From NCBI GenBank assembly GCA_000320605.2, contig KB445795.1, forward strand, positions 1,239,867 through 1,303,866: a stretch of DNA of 64,000 nt, read 5' to 3'. Under the pieces are notes generated by a model that searched no databases, was not told where the DNA came from, and was given only the letters and a program-made list of their open reading frames with translations. Every line of letters begins with the position of its first letter. Position 1 is the first letter of the stretch. Of this stretch, positions 23,870 through 35,883 are shown piece after piece. The position numbers were made by a program, and so were the translations under genes. The stretch comes from Gelatoporia subvermispora B. Its lineage: Eukaryota > Basidiomycota > Agaricomycetes > Polyporales > Gelatoporiaceae.

Positions 23870-24055
23870 ATGGCACAGACACAACTGACAGCACTCATGA
23901 CCGGGCCTTCTGACTTGCAAAGGACCATCTGTGGCTCGCGAGACGCGCCGGTGGCGCACCTGCTTTTCTACCTTGCAGCCGCCGGTAGCGCTTCGTTCTT
24001 GCCCCACATGAAGGCACACCCGGAGGCCTACGCGAAACGCTTCTTTCATTCCTGA
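23870..24055 (+). CDS. possible small protein, 61 residues
   Basis: An ATG frame starting M-A-Q-T-Q-L-T and ending A-K-R-F-F-H-S. It is preceded by a C/A-rich leader of the kind seen before real fungal starts. It has no signal peptide, no CaaX end (so not a pheromone precursor) and no known domain. Chance occurrence is quite possible. Confidence 0.15.
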   Translation: MAQTQLTALMTGPSDLQRTICGSRDAPVAHLLFYLAAAGSASFLPHMKAHPEAYAKRFFHS

Positions 24056-26263
24056 TCTGCCTCGCTTTGTTTTGTGCCTCGCACTGTCCTGCATCATCTG
24101 CTACCTCTCACCGGGGAATCAGGTCCGGAACTCCTGCCCGGATAGGCCTCCTGCAGTATCAATCACAAGGTATACATTCCTAAGAGGCATCGCACCTCAA
24201 AACTTAGTGTGAATCGATACTGATGCCGCGGTGATAATTCTCATTCTCATGACGACGGCGGTTCATTATGCCGTTCGGTCTATTTGACAAGAAGCCTTCT
24301 GCAGCACTGCTGCCAGAGTCTCGTGCTCGAGTGACGAGCTGCTTGCGTGACCTGGCGGTTCCGATTGGCGGGCTTACAGTGACCTGTACTTCTCTAGAGC
24401 ATGCAAGTGGAGCACCACTTTGCTAGAGCTACCCTGATAGACTATGAGAATAAAAGCGTGCCATGAGCGGCGAGCGCGGAAGGTAGTTCCACCATGAGCT
24501 GTGCACATGGGCATAAGGCGTATAGTGAACCCGCTGTACCTTCGACGTGGTAAATGAGGACATGAGGTGCTCTCGGCTGACATCAACGGGAACCTGTCTG
24601 CCGTCACTGCATCACGCTGCGAAGACACATTCCGGGCGTGCTCAGTCCTAGCAAACAATTACATGGAGATGTATCAGAGCGTATTTTCCGGTCTTTAAAA
24701 TAGCGAGTCTGGCGGCCGATTTCGATGGGGTCATAGAGTGGTGCACGGGAAGTGCAAAGTGGCTTAGCAAAGCTCCACAGGGCATTGCAATAAATAATTC
24801 GAGCAGTGCTCCCAATTTTCTCTCGTATCAAGGTTACTCTACCTCGTGGTCCGAGGACAAACTAGCAACAACCATGACACCCTTCGTCATAGCGGGGAAC
24901 GCCTTTTGGACAGCATTCATCCGGGACGAGATTTTGCCGCCATTTCAGCCCGCCCCACGGTAGTCGTCATAAATCTACTCGAGAATATTGGCGGTAGCTG
25001 CCGTTTCCACGCGTCACAGTGATCATGACGGCGAGTGAATACACTCTATCACCATGAATTTGTGCACTTCGATGTTTAATCAGTACTCGCAACTTGAGAT
25101 CGCTCATGGTGGAAAAGGAGTGTTGTAGCCATCCCTACTGCAGGCATATTGCGCAACTCAAAATACTCCCAACACTTGATGATAGGTAACCTGGTCGGAC
25201 GTAGGCAACGTGCAAGCAACACCTTTCATTATCAAGGACACTTGAAATTTGTCGCACGCGGACAACTTGAGATCTTAAAAGCGGTCATGTTTCCGCGAGC
25301 ATGCAGCAATACGTGCGCAGTCATCCCATGGCCGTACTTGCGTAGCTGTAAGACTGTTTGCGGAGATCTTGCGAATATCGCGCGTCGAGCCACCGCACAC
25401 CAAAGGTTCAGTACAGATATTTACATATTAAGCACTGAAGATCTGACGTCTGACTGATGAGCAGCTCCATCTGCGGGGAAACGACAGCAGTGTTTGTACG
25501 ACGTCATGTCCTGAATCTATTTCAATCCGTGGAGATGGCCGGTGTGCGCCAGCGAATCACAACGCGGCGGGAAAAACCTTCATAGCCATAAATATTGACC
25601 GTCGTGAACTACGGCGGCCGCGAGGGACATCATGGCAACGGCTCGCTGCGCATGCGCTAGTATATACGAGCGGAATGAACACAGTGGCATCCTACCTCAT
25701 CCTACGCACGAATAAGGTGATCCATTCGCAACAAGGAAATGCAGGTGTGATGGGTGCGCACGACGCACCACGACGCTTTCGCACAGCGCTACGGAGTGCG
25801 GAAGAAGCGTATTAAAGCCGACCAAACCCGAAGCAATGTGCAGTTTTTGGCGCGTGCACATACGGTGAATTCATGCGTGGGTCAAGCGATCCAAGAGCCT
25901 TTGAAGTTCGCACTCGGGGGACTCGGTTATACGCATGCTGGGTAAACAGGTCGGAATGTAGACGGCAGATGAATGTCAAAATACGCAGAGCAAGATAACA
26001 TGCCGACCGCATCAGTCATATAATAGTTTCCGAGCATCTGTAGTTCGTCGATAGAACTCGGACCACTATATATACATGGGATCTGACTTGAACTCACGGC
26101 CAGCATGAGAGACTGTGCTCTCATGTAACGCAGAAGAGGTGAGTACGGACGGCCCGTGAACCCCTTTCGGGGGAGGCCAAAGAAGCAGGATGAGAAAGCA
26201 GGATGAGCAAGATGGACGTGCCGGTAAGGTGAGTTGCCTCGCAAGTCGTACGTAGCGCACCGT

Positions 26264-26551
26264 TCAGCACGTGCAGACGGCCAGGTGAGCTCGGAACCAT
26301 GCTTTCAGCGCGCTACATCGGGGTGCTTCTGCATGCTCGAGTACAAGAAGACGAAGCTCTGGTCTTCTGGCATCGGCACGTCCGAAGAGGTCCGGAGTTG
26401 AAAGTGACTGGCCGTGCGAGCCGTGTATGCCGTGGAGGATCGTGCGTGCTAAGAGGGTAACGCCGGTGCCCCTAGCTACCGAGTATTGGAGAAACGGCAT
26501 CAGCAGACCGTCATCTGACATGAATTGGATGATAGAGTGCGCCGGTGCCAT
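26264..26551 (-). CDS. possible small protein, 95 residues
   Basis: A minus-strand frame starting M-A-P-A-H-S-I-I-Q-F-M-S-D-D-G with C-rich third codon positions in its first half. No recognisable domain. The overlapping opposite strand also has open frames. It may be part of an unrecognised multi-exon gene or pure chance. Confidence 0.12.
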   Translation of the reverse strand: MAPAHSIIQFMSDDGLLMPFLQYSVARGTGVTLLARTILHGIHGSHGQSLSTPDLFGRADARRPELRLLVLEHAEAPRCSALKAWFRAHLAVCTC

Positions 26552-27220
26552 ATGTACGACGGCGCGTATGGAGGGCGGCGGCAGAACGATCGACAGCAGG
26601 TGGCATGGAGGGACAGATCAACAATGTCGCAGGCTGCAATGAGCACGACGTCGAGCTCGTCGTGCGCAGCAGCGTGTGGAGAGGTTGCGTTCTGGAAGAT
26701 TCAACGGGGCGCCGTGGGCCGTCGGGGCAAGGTTGTGTGTGGAAAAGCGGTAAGCGCGGTCGAGGGCGGCTCGAGAGTCGGACCTGGAACAATCGGGCTC
26801 ATGGCGCCGCAGCGGGGAATGTATGGGCGTGCCGAAGACGGCATGACACCTGATTGGGCGGGTGAAGCGTGTTAGCCTCTCCAAAAACATACCCAATAAA
26901 TCCTCCGCACGCGCCCATTTCAACCTCTCGCTCTTGCCTCGCTCGCCATCTCCCTCCTCCCATCCTCACCGCCTCCGGAACTCTCTCTCCTCCCAGGACG
27001 CGAGTTCGCTCTTTTCTCGCCGTCCGCCGACCACGGACAATTTGTGCGATCAGCACGCCCGCCCCAATTTGACAGTTGCAGCCGTGAGTGAATTCATGTC
27101 ATATATCTGCAATGATTCTCATATCAAGGCTGTTGCTACCCTTTGTAACTGGCACGCTCGTTCCCCGCACGCTCTTTTGGCCCCTCAAACCCCCCTCGCG
27201 TCTCCAGTACGGAACCCGCC

Positions 27221-29991
27221 ATGTCTCAGCAGTACAACCGTCTTCCTGTGGCCAACTCTCGGTCACCGGAAGACGAACCCTTCTCCCCACCAGCCCGTGA
27301 CTATGTCCTCCCAGAGGCGGAGCCGTTCCAGTCGCATGATGACCTGCATGCCGGATCGTCTCGCCCGCGATTTATGGGAGCTGCCCTCGGGGACGATCCT
27401 TCCAGACATTCTTTTGCATCACACTCTTCTGACCCCGCAACTATGGTGGAGGACTACGACCAACCACCCAGCAAAGATGCCAGCTTCTATGGCCTCAACA
27501 CCTACCGCGACGACCCTCAAGACCCCGACTACAACGCATCGCAGCGCACCTTTGGTGCCAAGGCCTCGCCCTCGATGGGTGGCACCCCGTACCTCGAGGA
27601 GAAGCGCGGCGCGTATGCGTCGCCTCGCGCGCGTTCGAAGCGCAAAGCGATAATCTTCGGTGGCATTGCTGCACTTGCCGCGGTCATCATCGTGGTCGTG
27701 GTAGCTGTCTACTTCACCGTCGTGAAGCCCCATTCGTCGTCGCATAACGACTCTGCGGACGGAGCGGCCAAGGCTGGCTCAAGCGCCACCGGGTCCGCCA
27801 GCTCTGCCTCGCCCACAGGGGCTTCCACCCAGAACCTGGCTGTGAGCGGAGGCGACGGTAGCACCATTACCACGGAAGATGGCACCACCTTCACCTACAC
27901 GAACCCATTCGGTGGCACTTGGTACTACGACCCCAGCGATCCGTTCAACAACGCTGCACAAGCACAATCCTGGACACCGGCCTTAAATGAGACGTTCAAC
28001 TACGGAGTAGACCAAATCCGAGGGTACGTACCGTGATGCCAACGATGAACTTGTGCCTGACACAATACCAACAGTGTAAACCTCGGCGGTTGGTTGGTTA
28101 CCGAACCTGTAAGTAGATTGTGCCACTGCTCCTATCTCCGATGACCCTGAGCTTGATACTTCTGCCCTGCAGTTCATGTAAGCGCACCACTCATTGAGGT
28201 GACTATATGCGCTAATTTCTGTGTCAGTGTTCCCGCTCTCTACGAGAAGTACGTGAACACATCGACACCGGCTGTCGACGAGTGGACCCTCAGCGAGGCG
28301 ATGGCTAATGATACCGAGAGCGGGGGCCTCCAGCAGCAACTAGAGGATCACTACAAGACCTTCATCGTAAGTCACGCGACTATACTCAACAAGCGCCCAT
28401 GATTGACGAGAAGGACAGACCGAGCAAGACTTCGCAGAGATCGCCGGAGCTGGTCTCAACTGGGTTCGTATTCCTCTTCCTTACTGGGCGATCGAGGTCC
28501 GCGAAGGCGAGCCGTTCCTACCGCAAGTCGCGTGGAAGTATGTCTATCCGCTTCCTCCTATGACGCCATCGGCTAATTGCTCCACTGCACCCAGGTACTT
28601 CCTCAAGGCGATCCAGTGGGCCCGCAAATACGGTATCCGGATCAATTTGGATTTCCACTCCCTCCCGGGAAGCCAGAACGGATGGAACCACTCCGGACGT
28701 CTCGGGAGTGTCAACGTCCTCAACGGTCCCATGGGCATCGCCAACGCTCAGCGGTCTCTTGACTACATTCGGGTCATCGCTGAGTTCATCTCGCAACCCG
28801 AGTACAAGGACGTTGTGGCTATGTTTGGTGTCACCAACGAGCCGCAGGGAAACATGGTCGGCCAAGAAGCATTGGCCAGCTAGTACGTAACTTGTCCTTA
28901 ATTAGCTATTTCTTTACTGACCCATGTCTAGCTACCTGCAAGCGTACGACAATGTCCGCGGAGCAAGCGGAATTGGTACTGGAAATGGGCCGTTCATCTC
29001 ATTCCATGATGGCTTCATCGGGCTCGCCGGTTGGGCGGGCTTCTTCCCGAACTCTGACCGTACCTCCCTGGATCTCCACCCGTACATCTGCTTCGATGGG
29101 CAATCGTCATCACCGTATTCCTCGCGTCTCAGCGTGCCTTGCCAGACTTGGGCAACCAATCAGAACAACTCAATGAGCGCCTTCGGCCTGTCAACTGCTG
29201 GCGAGTTCAGCAATGCTATCAATGACTGTGGGTTGTGGGTGAACGGAGTAAACCTCGGTGCGAGGTACGACGGGACGTATAGCGGCGGCGGCACCTTCCC
29301 GTTCGTTGGCGAGTGCGAGCCTTGGACAGACTGGACGAGCTGGAATCAGAGCATGAAGGCCGATATCCAGCAATTCGCACTTGCTAGTATGGATGCTTTG
29401 CAGGTGCGTTCTGTGGGCGCTAATGCATGACGTGCAGTGCCTGATACAGTTCTTCCATTGCACGTTTAGAACTGGTTCTTTTGGACATGGAAGATAGGCA
29501 ACTCCTCCGTGTCAGGCAGAGTCGAGGCCCCCGCCTGGTCTTACCAACTCGGCCTGCAGCAAGGATGGATGCCTACTGATCCTAGACAAGCTGTTGGCAT
29601 CTGCGAGTCCACTGCTCCCTTCAACCCCCCATTGCAGCCGTGGCAGACCGGTGGTGCCGGTGCAGGCCAGATCCCTGCGTCGTTCTCTTCTTCATTCGCC
29701 TGGCCGCCTGCGACTATCTCCAACGCCGGCGCGGCGACACTGCTCCCGACTTATACCCAGACAGGTTCCGTCCCCACGCTTCCCGCCCCGACGCTCTCGG
29801 CAACCGCCTCGATCAATGCGGGAGATGGCTGGAACAACGCGTCTGATACTGCGTCGATGTTTGTGCCGATCGCGACATGCAATTACCTCAACCCATGGTG
29901 CGGTGAGGTGCCTGCTCCATCCCCTCTTTGCTCTGCACCTGCGAAAAGGGCGCATCAACTCGCAGCACCGACCATCACCGCCGCGCCGTGA
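27221..29991 (+). CDS. membrane-anchored GH5 exo-beta-1,3-glucanase (ExgD type)
   Basis: Glucan 1,3-beta-glucosidase that trims cell-wall beta-1,3-glucan. About 150 cytoplasmic residues, rich in Pro, Ser and Asp (MSQQYNRLPVANS), precede a basic stop-transfer (R-A-R-S-K-R-K) and one membrane helix (AALAAVIIVVVVAVYFTVV, about residues 147-170). A Ser/Ala/Gly linker follows, then the GH5 catalytic domain: R-G-V-N-L-G-G-W-L-V-T-E-P, the F-A-E-I-A-G-A-G-L-N-W-V-R-I-P motif, I-N-L-D-F-H-S-L-P-G-S-Q-N-G, the acid/base Glu in G-V-T-N-E-P-Q, and a candidate nucleophile in F-V-G-E-C-E-P-W. A W-F-F-W-T-W-K-I-G strand and a Ser/Thr/Pro-rich tail follow. About eight short introns interrupt it. Length, roughly 760 residues, fits the type II membrane ExgD-like group. 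It sits opposite GH55 across a 4-kb gap. Confidence 0.95.
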
Positions 29992-30225
29992 TGGCCTTTC
30001 TTTTGCATTGGTGACATAGGGACTCGGCTGCCCATGGACGATTTGACAATGCATTACTTATCCACACTGGACTCTGTTATACAGATCGGACAATTCACTA
30101 CGGTACAACTCGATTAGCATCGTACCCCACTTTTTATCATGTACCAATCCTATCGGTCTAATCCACGACGTGCGCGAGCGTTGTCTGGAGTTGTTCTCGC
30201 GAACAGGCTCGATGCACAGGGAGCA

Positions 30226-30565
30226 CTAATGCTCTCCGCTTGTTGTAGCATATCTGTCTTCGAGGTCCTCCTGACCTCCGAACCCCGCTTCGTAATCCCT
30301 GTCCTCTCGCGCAATGTTCTTCTTTGCTTCCTCGTCCTTGACCTGCTCACGTATCGCCGCCAACTGTGCTTTCTCCTATCGTTGAATTCTGCTGTTAGTA
30401 GTTCACAAATCCCAGCAACATGCTCACCTTGTCAGTCACGTACTTCGCTTCTTCCGCTTGCTCTCGGGACTTCCACGTTGGGTCCTGCGGCGAACAAAAT
30501 GATTTGTTGGTCGAGACCTGGAATGTGCATCCACAAATGCGTACTTGTGCTGTCTTTCCTGACAT
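30226..30565 (-). CDS. conserved-looking small protein, 71 residues, unknown function
   Basis: Three tiny exons join cleanly. M-S-G-K-T-A-Q is followed by an intron (gtacgc to gccgcag), then D-P-T-W-K-S-R-E-Q-A-E-E-A-K-Y-V-T-D-K. A second intron (gtgagc to gcacag) leads to LAAIREQVKDEEAKKNIARE, D-R-D-Y-E-A-G-F-G-G-Q-E-D-L-E-D-R-Y and the stop. The composition is strongly charged and helical. The S-R-E-Q-A-E-E-x-x-Y-V ... L-A-A-I-R-E-Q pattern faintly recalls mitochondrial ATPase inhibitor IF1, but there is no clear targeting sequence and I do not claim that identity. It lies downstream of and on the same strand as EAF1, with its own 371-bp upstream gap. Confidence 0.55.
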
Positions 30566-30679
30566 GATCCTGGGCCTTCACTAATGGTTGACTGTCAAGA
30601 CGCTGGCAGGGACGCAGGATTGCGGGTTCGTGACGGCTCTGACGAGCAGACTCCAGACCTCCAGTCCGTCTCACACCCG

Positions 30680-30696
30680 CACGTGACATGACGTCA
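30680..30696. promoter_or_regulatory. CACGTG next to a perfect TGACGTCA (CRE) palindrome
   Basis: CACGTG (30680-30685) lies three bases from TGACGTCA (30689-30696), 115-131 bp upstream of the start of the 71-residue protein. Such sites are bound by bHLH and ATF/CREB bZIP factors respectively. Regulation is inferred from consensus matches alone. Confidence 0.4.
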
Positions 30697-30936
30697 TACT
30701 GCGGAAGTGCGGCTGTATGATCGCTCAAGCACTTGCGGTTCGTTATCTAACATCACTCCAACTTGCATTTTTACGAAATACATCAGGAAGTAGACGGGGT
30801 ATATTTGTGAATCCGCGGTGGTACTCGCACAACTACAGATAGGAAACGGAGTCTCAACTGAGAGTGTTTCTGAGGACAGGCCACGAGGCATCAAAGGGAA
30901 GCGGAGCCTTAGATCTGAGACAGCAGAAATCCCGCC

Positions 30937-33900
30937 TCATGACTGTGGGTAAGAACCGTTCATAGGGTTCTGGTTCAGAGTTGCGTTCTATTTGGAATGA
31001 GTAATTGTTAATCAGCGGGAGCCAGAGCAGAACGTACTCGAATGAAGTTTTGTATGCGCATCTGCTCTGCGCTCATACCGTTCGTCTGATGAATGTTCGG
31101 AACATAGTAATGAGCCATATTGGCAGCCGGTCGCGGCGTGGCAGAAGCAGCAACTCCTTGAGCTGCACCTGCTACACCTGCGTGCGGCTGTGCAGACGCG
31201 GGACGTTGCACGACGGCATTTGCCGGCGTTGTAGAAGGGAGTGGAGGAGATTGCTGCGGCATCGCTGGGGATGAGCTGGCCGTGCGAGCAGCATAAGAGG
31301 GAGAGAGATGGGCATTTCCCATGGCGGTAGCAGCGTTTAATGTACCGGCAGATTGCATCTGTACCTGCGCCTGAGCCTGTGCCTGCGCCTGAGCTTGCGC
31401 CTGAGCCTGAGCCTGAGCCTGCGCCTGCGCTTGCAGAGCTCGAGCTTGCGCGACTTGCGCCTGCACTTGCATGAGTTGCGAAGGCGACAGACGAGCAGTG
31501 CCAGGTACCATGGGATTCGATAGCCTCTGTTGCTGGGAAATACCAACTTGGCTCCGTATTTGCGGCACGACTTGCGCGGCTGTATAATTGGCTCCAGAGG
31601 GTCTTGGCACCGCAGCTTGGCCTTGCAATTGTGTCTGCTACACAACAGTGAAAAAAACACAATGATTCAACTACAGAAAAAACGCACTGTGTTCGGGACC
31701 TGCATTCGCTGGGCTTGTTCCCGCATCATCTGCTGCTGACGCATAAGATCAGCTTCTTGCTTCCGCCTCATGATCTCTTGATTGTCTCTGGTCTCCTTGT
31801 CCGCTTTCATGCGACTAAGATCCTGTGGTGTTAGTCGGGGCATCTTGTTGTATTGACTATGCGTATCATGAATAGCGGCGGGCTTTCGTTGGTTGGCTGA
31901 ATAGAGAACGCGATAGCGTCAAAGTGGGATGAGATGCAAATTAGGCAATCACTTACAGGTATTCTTCAGTGCGACTTCTTTCTTCTTGATTGCCTTGCGA
32001 ATAGCGTCGTGCATGAGGTTGTGACGCCGCCGCTTCCGAGGTTCTGGGTTGATTGGTACCGAACTAGTGTTACCTGAGCCTGCTACAGCTACACTGATAC
32101 TTGCCGATCGTTTGTGTCCTCTTGTCGTCATCTGAGTAGGCGTGGGAGGCACCGGACGGGCGTCTTCCTCCATGTATGCGTGTGGATCAGGTCCCACTGC
32201 ACGTCCTCCCCATCGTGACGAGAAGCGTTCGTGACAGTCCCAAGCAGTTCTTCTATCCGTGGAGATAGTGACTCGCGACGAATTGAACACATCCGCAATA
32301 AGCAACCAATTGTTGGGATACCTCTCTACGATTTGCTTAAGGAGCAGGTCTTCGTGAGGTGTCCAGACTAACTCGGCTATACGTCGTCGGGGATCCTTCG
32401 GCGGTGAGGGTAATAGATAGGCTAGAGGTCCTTTAGGATTTTCGAAAAGACCTATAGGGCTCGGTTAACCGCACAGACGAACCAAGGCATGTTTTGCAGA
32501 TTCTTACTGCAGAGATTCTCCTCAATAGCACGGGTGGCGCTGGCCTCAAACTCGGCAACAACGGCGGCTTCCTCGATGCTTTGCCATTTCCCGTTGATCC
32601 AATGCTTCGAAGGTTGGAGGGTACTGACCAGAACCGGCTTGCAGTAGTTCCACTTGCTTACTGGAGCTAGTCTCGTGTATGTGGTATCCTCCGGTCTCTT
32701 GTTGGGATCATCTTTGTCACTCTTACGGTCCGCCTTCTTACGTCCTTCGGTAGCAGAAGTCGCGGAGCTTGCAACATCAAGTAGACCCAGCGGAGGAAGA
32801 TCCGGAAAAAGAGACGACAGATCGGGAGGTGGAGGCGGAGCTGTCATGGCCTTGTCTTCCGTTGAGAGTTCGGACATGCTTTCGACTAGCACGAGGTCAT
32901 CGATGTCCACAAAGAGTTTGCCGCTGTCAGAATAGACTATGTGCTCTCGGATAGGAGCATAGAGAGCTGCCTTTTCCTTCTTCTTGCTTGGCGAACGAGT
33001 CGCGTCACTCTCAAGTACATGAGTCCCAAGGATCGGATTACTAGAGTCAGCTTTGAGACCGCGTTCGCTCTCGAGAGTTTCTTCCTTGAAGGAGGCTTTC
33101 CTCTCGTCCGCGTCAGCCTGGTTGTCTTGTTCATCAACTTCCATGGCATCCGGTTGTTCGTCCGGCCGTCGCAGGGTTGACATATCGTCCACTTCTTCTT
33201 CCTTCGGCTGAATCTCATCGGTATCCTGTTGCATCTTCTCAGCAAAATTGCTGAAGGTGCTCAGCCCCTCTTCCAACAGCGTTGCGGGGTCGAGAGCGTC
33301 CACGACATCGCGTCGTTCCTTCTCCTGTTCGTCATCGCTGTCATCAGAAGCATAGTCGACAAGTGGTGTTGAGGTCTCTCGAGAATCGCCTGCAGGATCT
33401 TCCTCAGGCTCTGGCAGTGGTAGCTGTGCTTCGTCCTCTCGTGCGTTAATCCGTTCATCCCCTTCTTCTGTATCATCTTGACGTGGAGGCTTCCAAAGAA
33501 CGCAGATGCCTTTTCGTACCCTCTCCTCCAGCGTCCCAGCCGCGTGCCAATCCATAACGGCGTGGGCCAGGTTGTACGCTAGCGCCAATTTCCAAACCCG
33601 CTCTTCATGGAAGTCGATGCGTAGCCATTTCTGAGAATGATTAGAAATGGCTTAGCAAAGTTCTGCGTGACTCACCATCTCGTCCAGCAGATAGTCCCAG
33701 TGTGTTTTGGCCAGACCCCCCACGCCTCGCTGCTTCTTTGGCTGCCGGAAACTCCATCGACCAGATTCTTTCAGCATCTCAACACGTTCAAGCGTACGAA
33801 GGAGCCTGACTTCGGTCATTCCGATCTAGAATTCAACTACTCTTAGGCCAACGATGCAAAAAGCAAGTAAGTTGTGCTCACACTCCAGTCGCGGGTGTTG

Positions 33901-35322
33901 AGGCATTTGATAGACCTAGAAAGCTTCTTCCAGACCGGGTTGGCGCGGGCAACGGCGCCCCATTTATTGATCCCCATGGGCGCCCACTCCTCACGTTTAC
34001 CGTCAGCTTTGTCCTTCTCCCGCTTCTTATGCTGCTTCGACGGTTTCACTCTGCGGTGGAACTCTGCAGGGAGCAGATTGGACAGCGGGAGCTGGTACGG
34101 AAGGTCAAGCAGATGACCGTCAGTGGTCCCGTCAGCAGGCTGGCCAGGAGAAGTGACTTCAATGACGGGTTTGACGTCGGCATCGAAATTGAATGTCTCT
34201 TGGTCAAGGAAAGGCACGGGCGCTGGAATTGTGTAGTGTGACTGACGCGGCATGTCCGGTGCGAGAGGAGATGTTCGAGAGAATGCTCGAGGAGATGCCC
34301 AGGGCAGTGAGGAGTGTCTCAAGATACTAGAAACGTGCTCTTCGCTCCACTCTTGAGATACAGATCGAGTCCGTTCCCGATCAACTTCCATTGACGGCTG
34401 CTGAGCAGGCTCTTCAGGGGAAGATGAACGCATAGCAGTGGCTTCTTCATGAACTTCTTCCACAGGTGAGTGAGTTCGCGTAGATGCTCGTGAATGTGAG
34501 AGCATGGGATCACGAGTGACCGATGGGATACGTGAGATAGGTATAGACCGCGGCGGTGACAGGGAAGGAGACCGTAACAGGTCCAACTCATCTCGATCAC
34601 TCTCGTCACCTCGGGATTGGTAGCGTGTATGGCCTTTGTATTTGCGCTTGGCCCCACGCTGAGGTTGAGGCTGTAATACCAAGACATCGTCAGACTCGGG
34701 TTCTTCCTCTAATGGCAAAACTGGTTGGTCCAGCGGCGCATCCGAGGCGTTCTGTCCTTCGTCGCCTTCCATCTCAGCATCCGTATCGACATCGTCCTCT
34801 GCGATATGAGTACTATCGGCTTGCAGCTCTTGCAGTACTTCACGATGTCCCGCTGGCGCATTAGGCGAGACAGTAGCCTCTGACATCGGAGAATCGGATG
34901 TGACATTTACTGGTACAACCATCGTAGGTTGTAGTGTTTCTTGCAGTTCAAGTTCTCGCACATCTTGGAAATCGAGCTTCAGCTCTTCAGCTGGCAAATT
35001 AGAGATGTGACCTGTCTCAGGACTGTGTTGTGTAAGTGCATGACACGAACGCCATCATGGATGGACTCACTTCTTTTGGAGATCAAATCTGTCAAGAAAT
35101 GCTCGCAAATCCTCCTCCTCGTATTCATCTTCTTCCGTGTTAATGACAGTGCCAATGTTGTTCCTCCGCTGTATGAGATGGTACATCTCGCGCAGAAGTT
35201 GTTTTCTCCGCGCGGCAATCTCTCTGCCAAACTGGTGACGCAATGACGCAGATGAACAGCGATATTCCTCACCCTAGTTGTCTCAGACGTTCGTCAACAA
35301 GATTGTCGGTTGATTCGGCCAT
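30937..35322 (-). CDS. EAF1: Eaf1/Vid21, scaffold subunit of the NuA4 histone acetyltransferase
   Basis: Eaf1 assembles the NuA4 complex that acetylates H4 and H2A. Exon 1 (from 35322) encodes M-A-E-S-T-D-N-L-V-D-E-R-L. Exon 2 encodes the family N-terminal helix R-E-I-A-A-R-R-K-Q-L-L-R-E-M-Y-H-L. A long acidic, Ser/Pro-rich region follows. The HSA domain near 33550-33760 reads H-W-D-Y-L-L-D-E-M-K-W-L-R and W-K-L-A-L-A-Y-N-L-A-H-A-V. The Myb/SANT domain near 32230-32420 has L-V-W-T-P-H-E-D-L-L-L-K-Q-I-V and P-N-N-W-L-L-I-A-D-V-F, then R-K-R-R-R-H. The C-terminus is Gln/Ala-rich, including an (AQ)n tract. The last exon, after an intron with donor gtacgt, reads N-A-T-L-N-Q-N-P-M-N-G and ends at 30937. 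Domain order (HSA then SANT, no ATPase) separates it from Swr1 and p400-type proteins. Confidence 0.9.
31363..31440 (-). repeat. Gln-Ala dipeptide tract in EAF1
   Basis: About thirteen repeats of a six-base unit (CAGGCN with third-base variation) encode alternating Gln and Ala in the C-terminal part of Eaf1. Variation at the third position shows the tract is selected as protein or is an ageing microsatellite. Length polymorphism between strains is likely. Confidence 0.8.
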
Positions 35323-35883
35323 TTACAAGTTTCGAACAGACGAGACAAGAAAAGCAGGACCCGCCACAACAGTAGTGCTTCTCGAGACCTGCGGGACCGA
35401 CGTCAAGGTCAGAGGTGTCTGGCAAGCTGTGACCGCACAGAGCCACCAGATGGGTGTAGCAGTGTAATTTCAGAGTACCAGGAGCCTGACAGATTGTGGG
35501 CGAGAGTGCCGACAACTTGGATTGGCGAGAGGACAGTTGTGGTCGTGGTCGAAGGAGAGGATTGCCTAATTCAGAAGTGCTGTGGTCGCCGGAGCATGCC
35601 GCAGATCCAATCTTCAGCTTAGCGCTGTATTGACACGGTACCGTGGGCAGCGGCGAATGCACCTTGTGTTCTAAATCTTCGCTGTGTGCATCTTTCCGGC
35701 AGATTCATTCGTCTCCGTCGACAAGACTCCATGGGTTCTCGGAATCACTCCATGATATCGCCCCCTGATGTTGTGTGAACAATGTATTACAGAAGATCAT
35801 CATCGTCTTTCCCACCAGATCTCGACAATGAATATCGACGAGCCACGTACGATCATAGGTAATCAAGAGTAGCGGTAGTGTGA
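35323..35883. other. EAF1 promoter and P450 3' flank
   Basis: No gene is recognisable. It contains the upstream region of EAF1 and the 3' end region of the P450 gene, both on the minus strand. Confidence 0.5.

Larger units (their letters stand above)
23303..27220. other. long gene-poor interval before the GH5 gene
   Basis: Nearly 4 kb separates the divergent GH55 (-) and GH5 (+) genes. I recognise no protein family. A 61-codon frame at 23870 and a 95-codon minus-strand frame at 26264-26551 are possible but unsupported. The last 350 bases are rich in C and T and probably form the promoter and 5' leader of the GH5 gene. A short direct repeat (agcaggatga, twice, near 26185-26207) follows a small C/G hairpin at about 26161. 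No transposon ends were seen. Confidence 0.45.

Noticed and set aside
26155..26210. C/G hairpin and a repeated agcaggatga
   Set aside because: Too short to be a terminator or transposon end; no matching partner seen.
26862..27653. 263-codon plus-strand frame overlapping the GH5 start
   Set aside because: Runs through the C/T-rich leader and then out of frame with the conserved GH5 protein.
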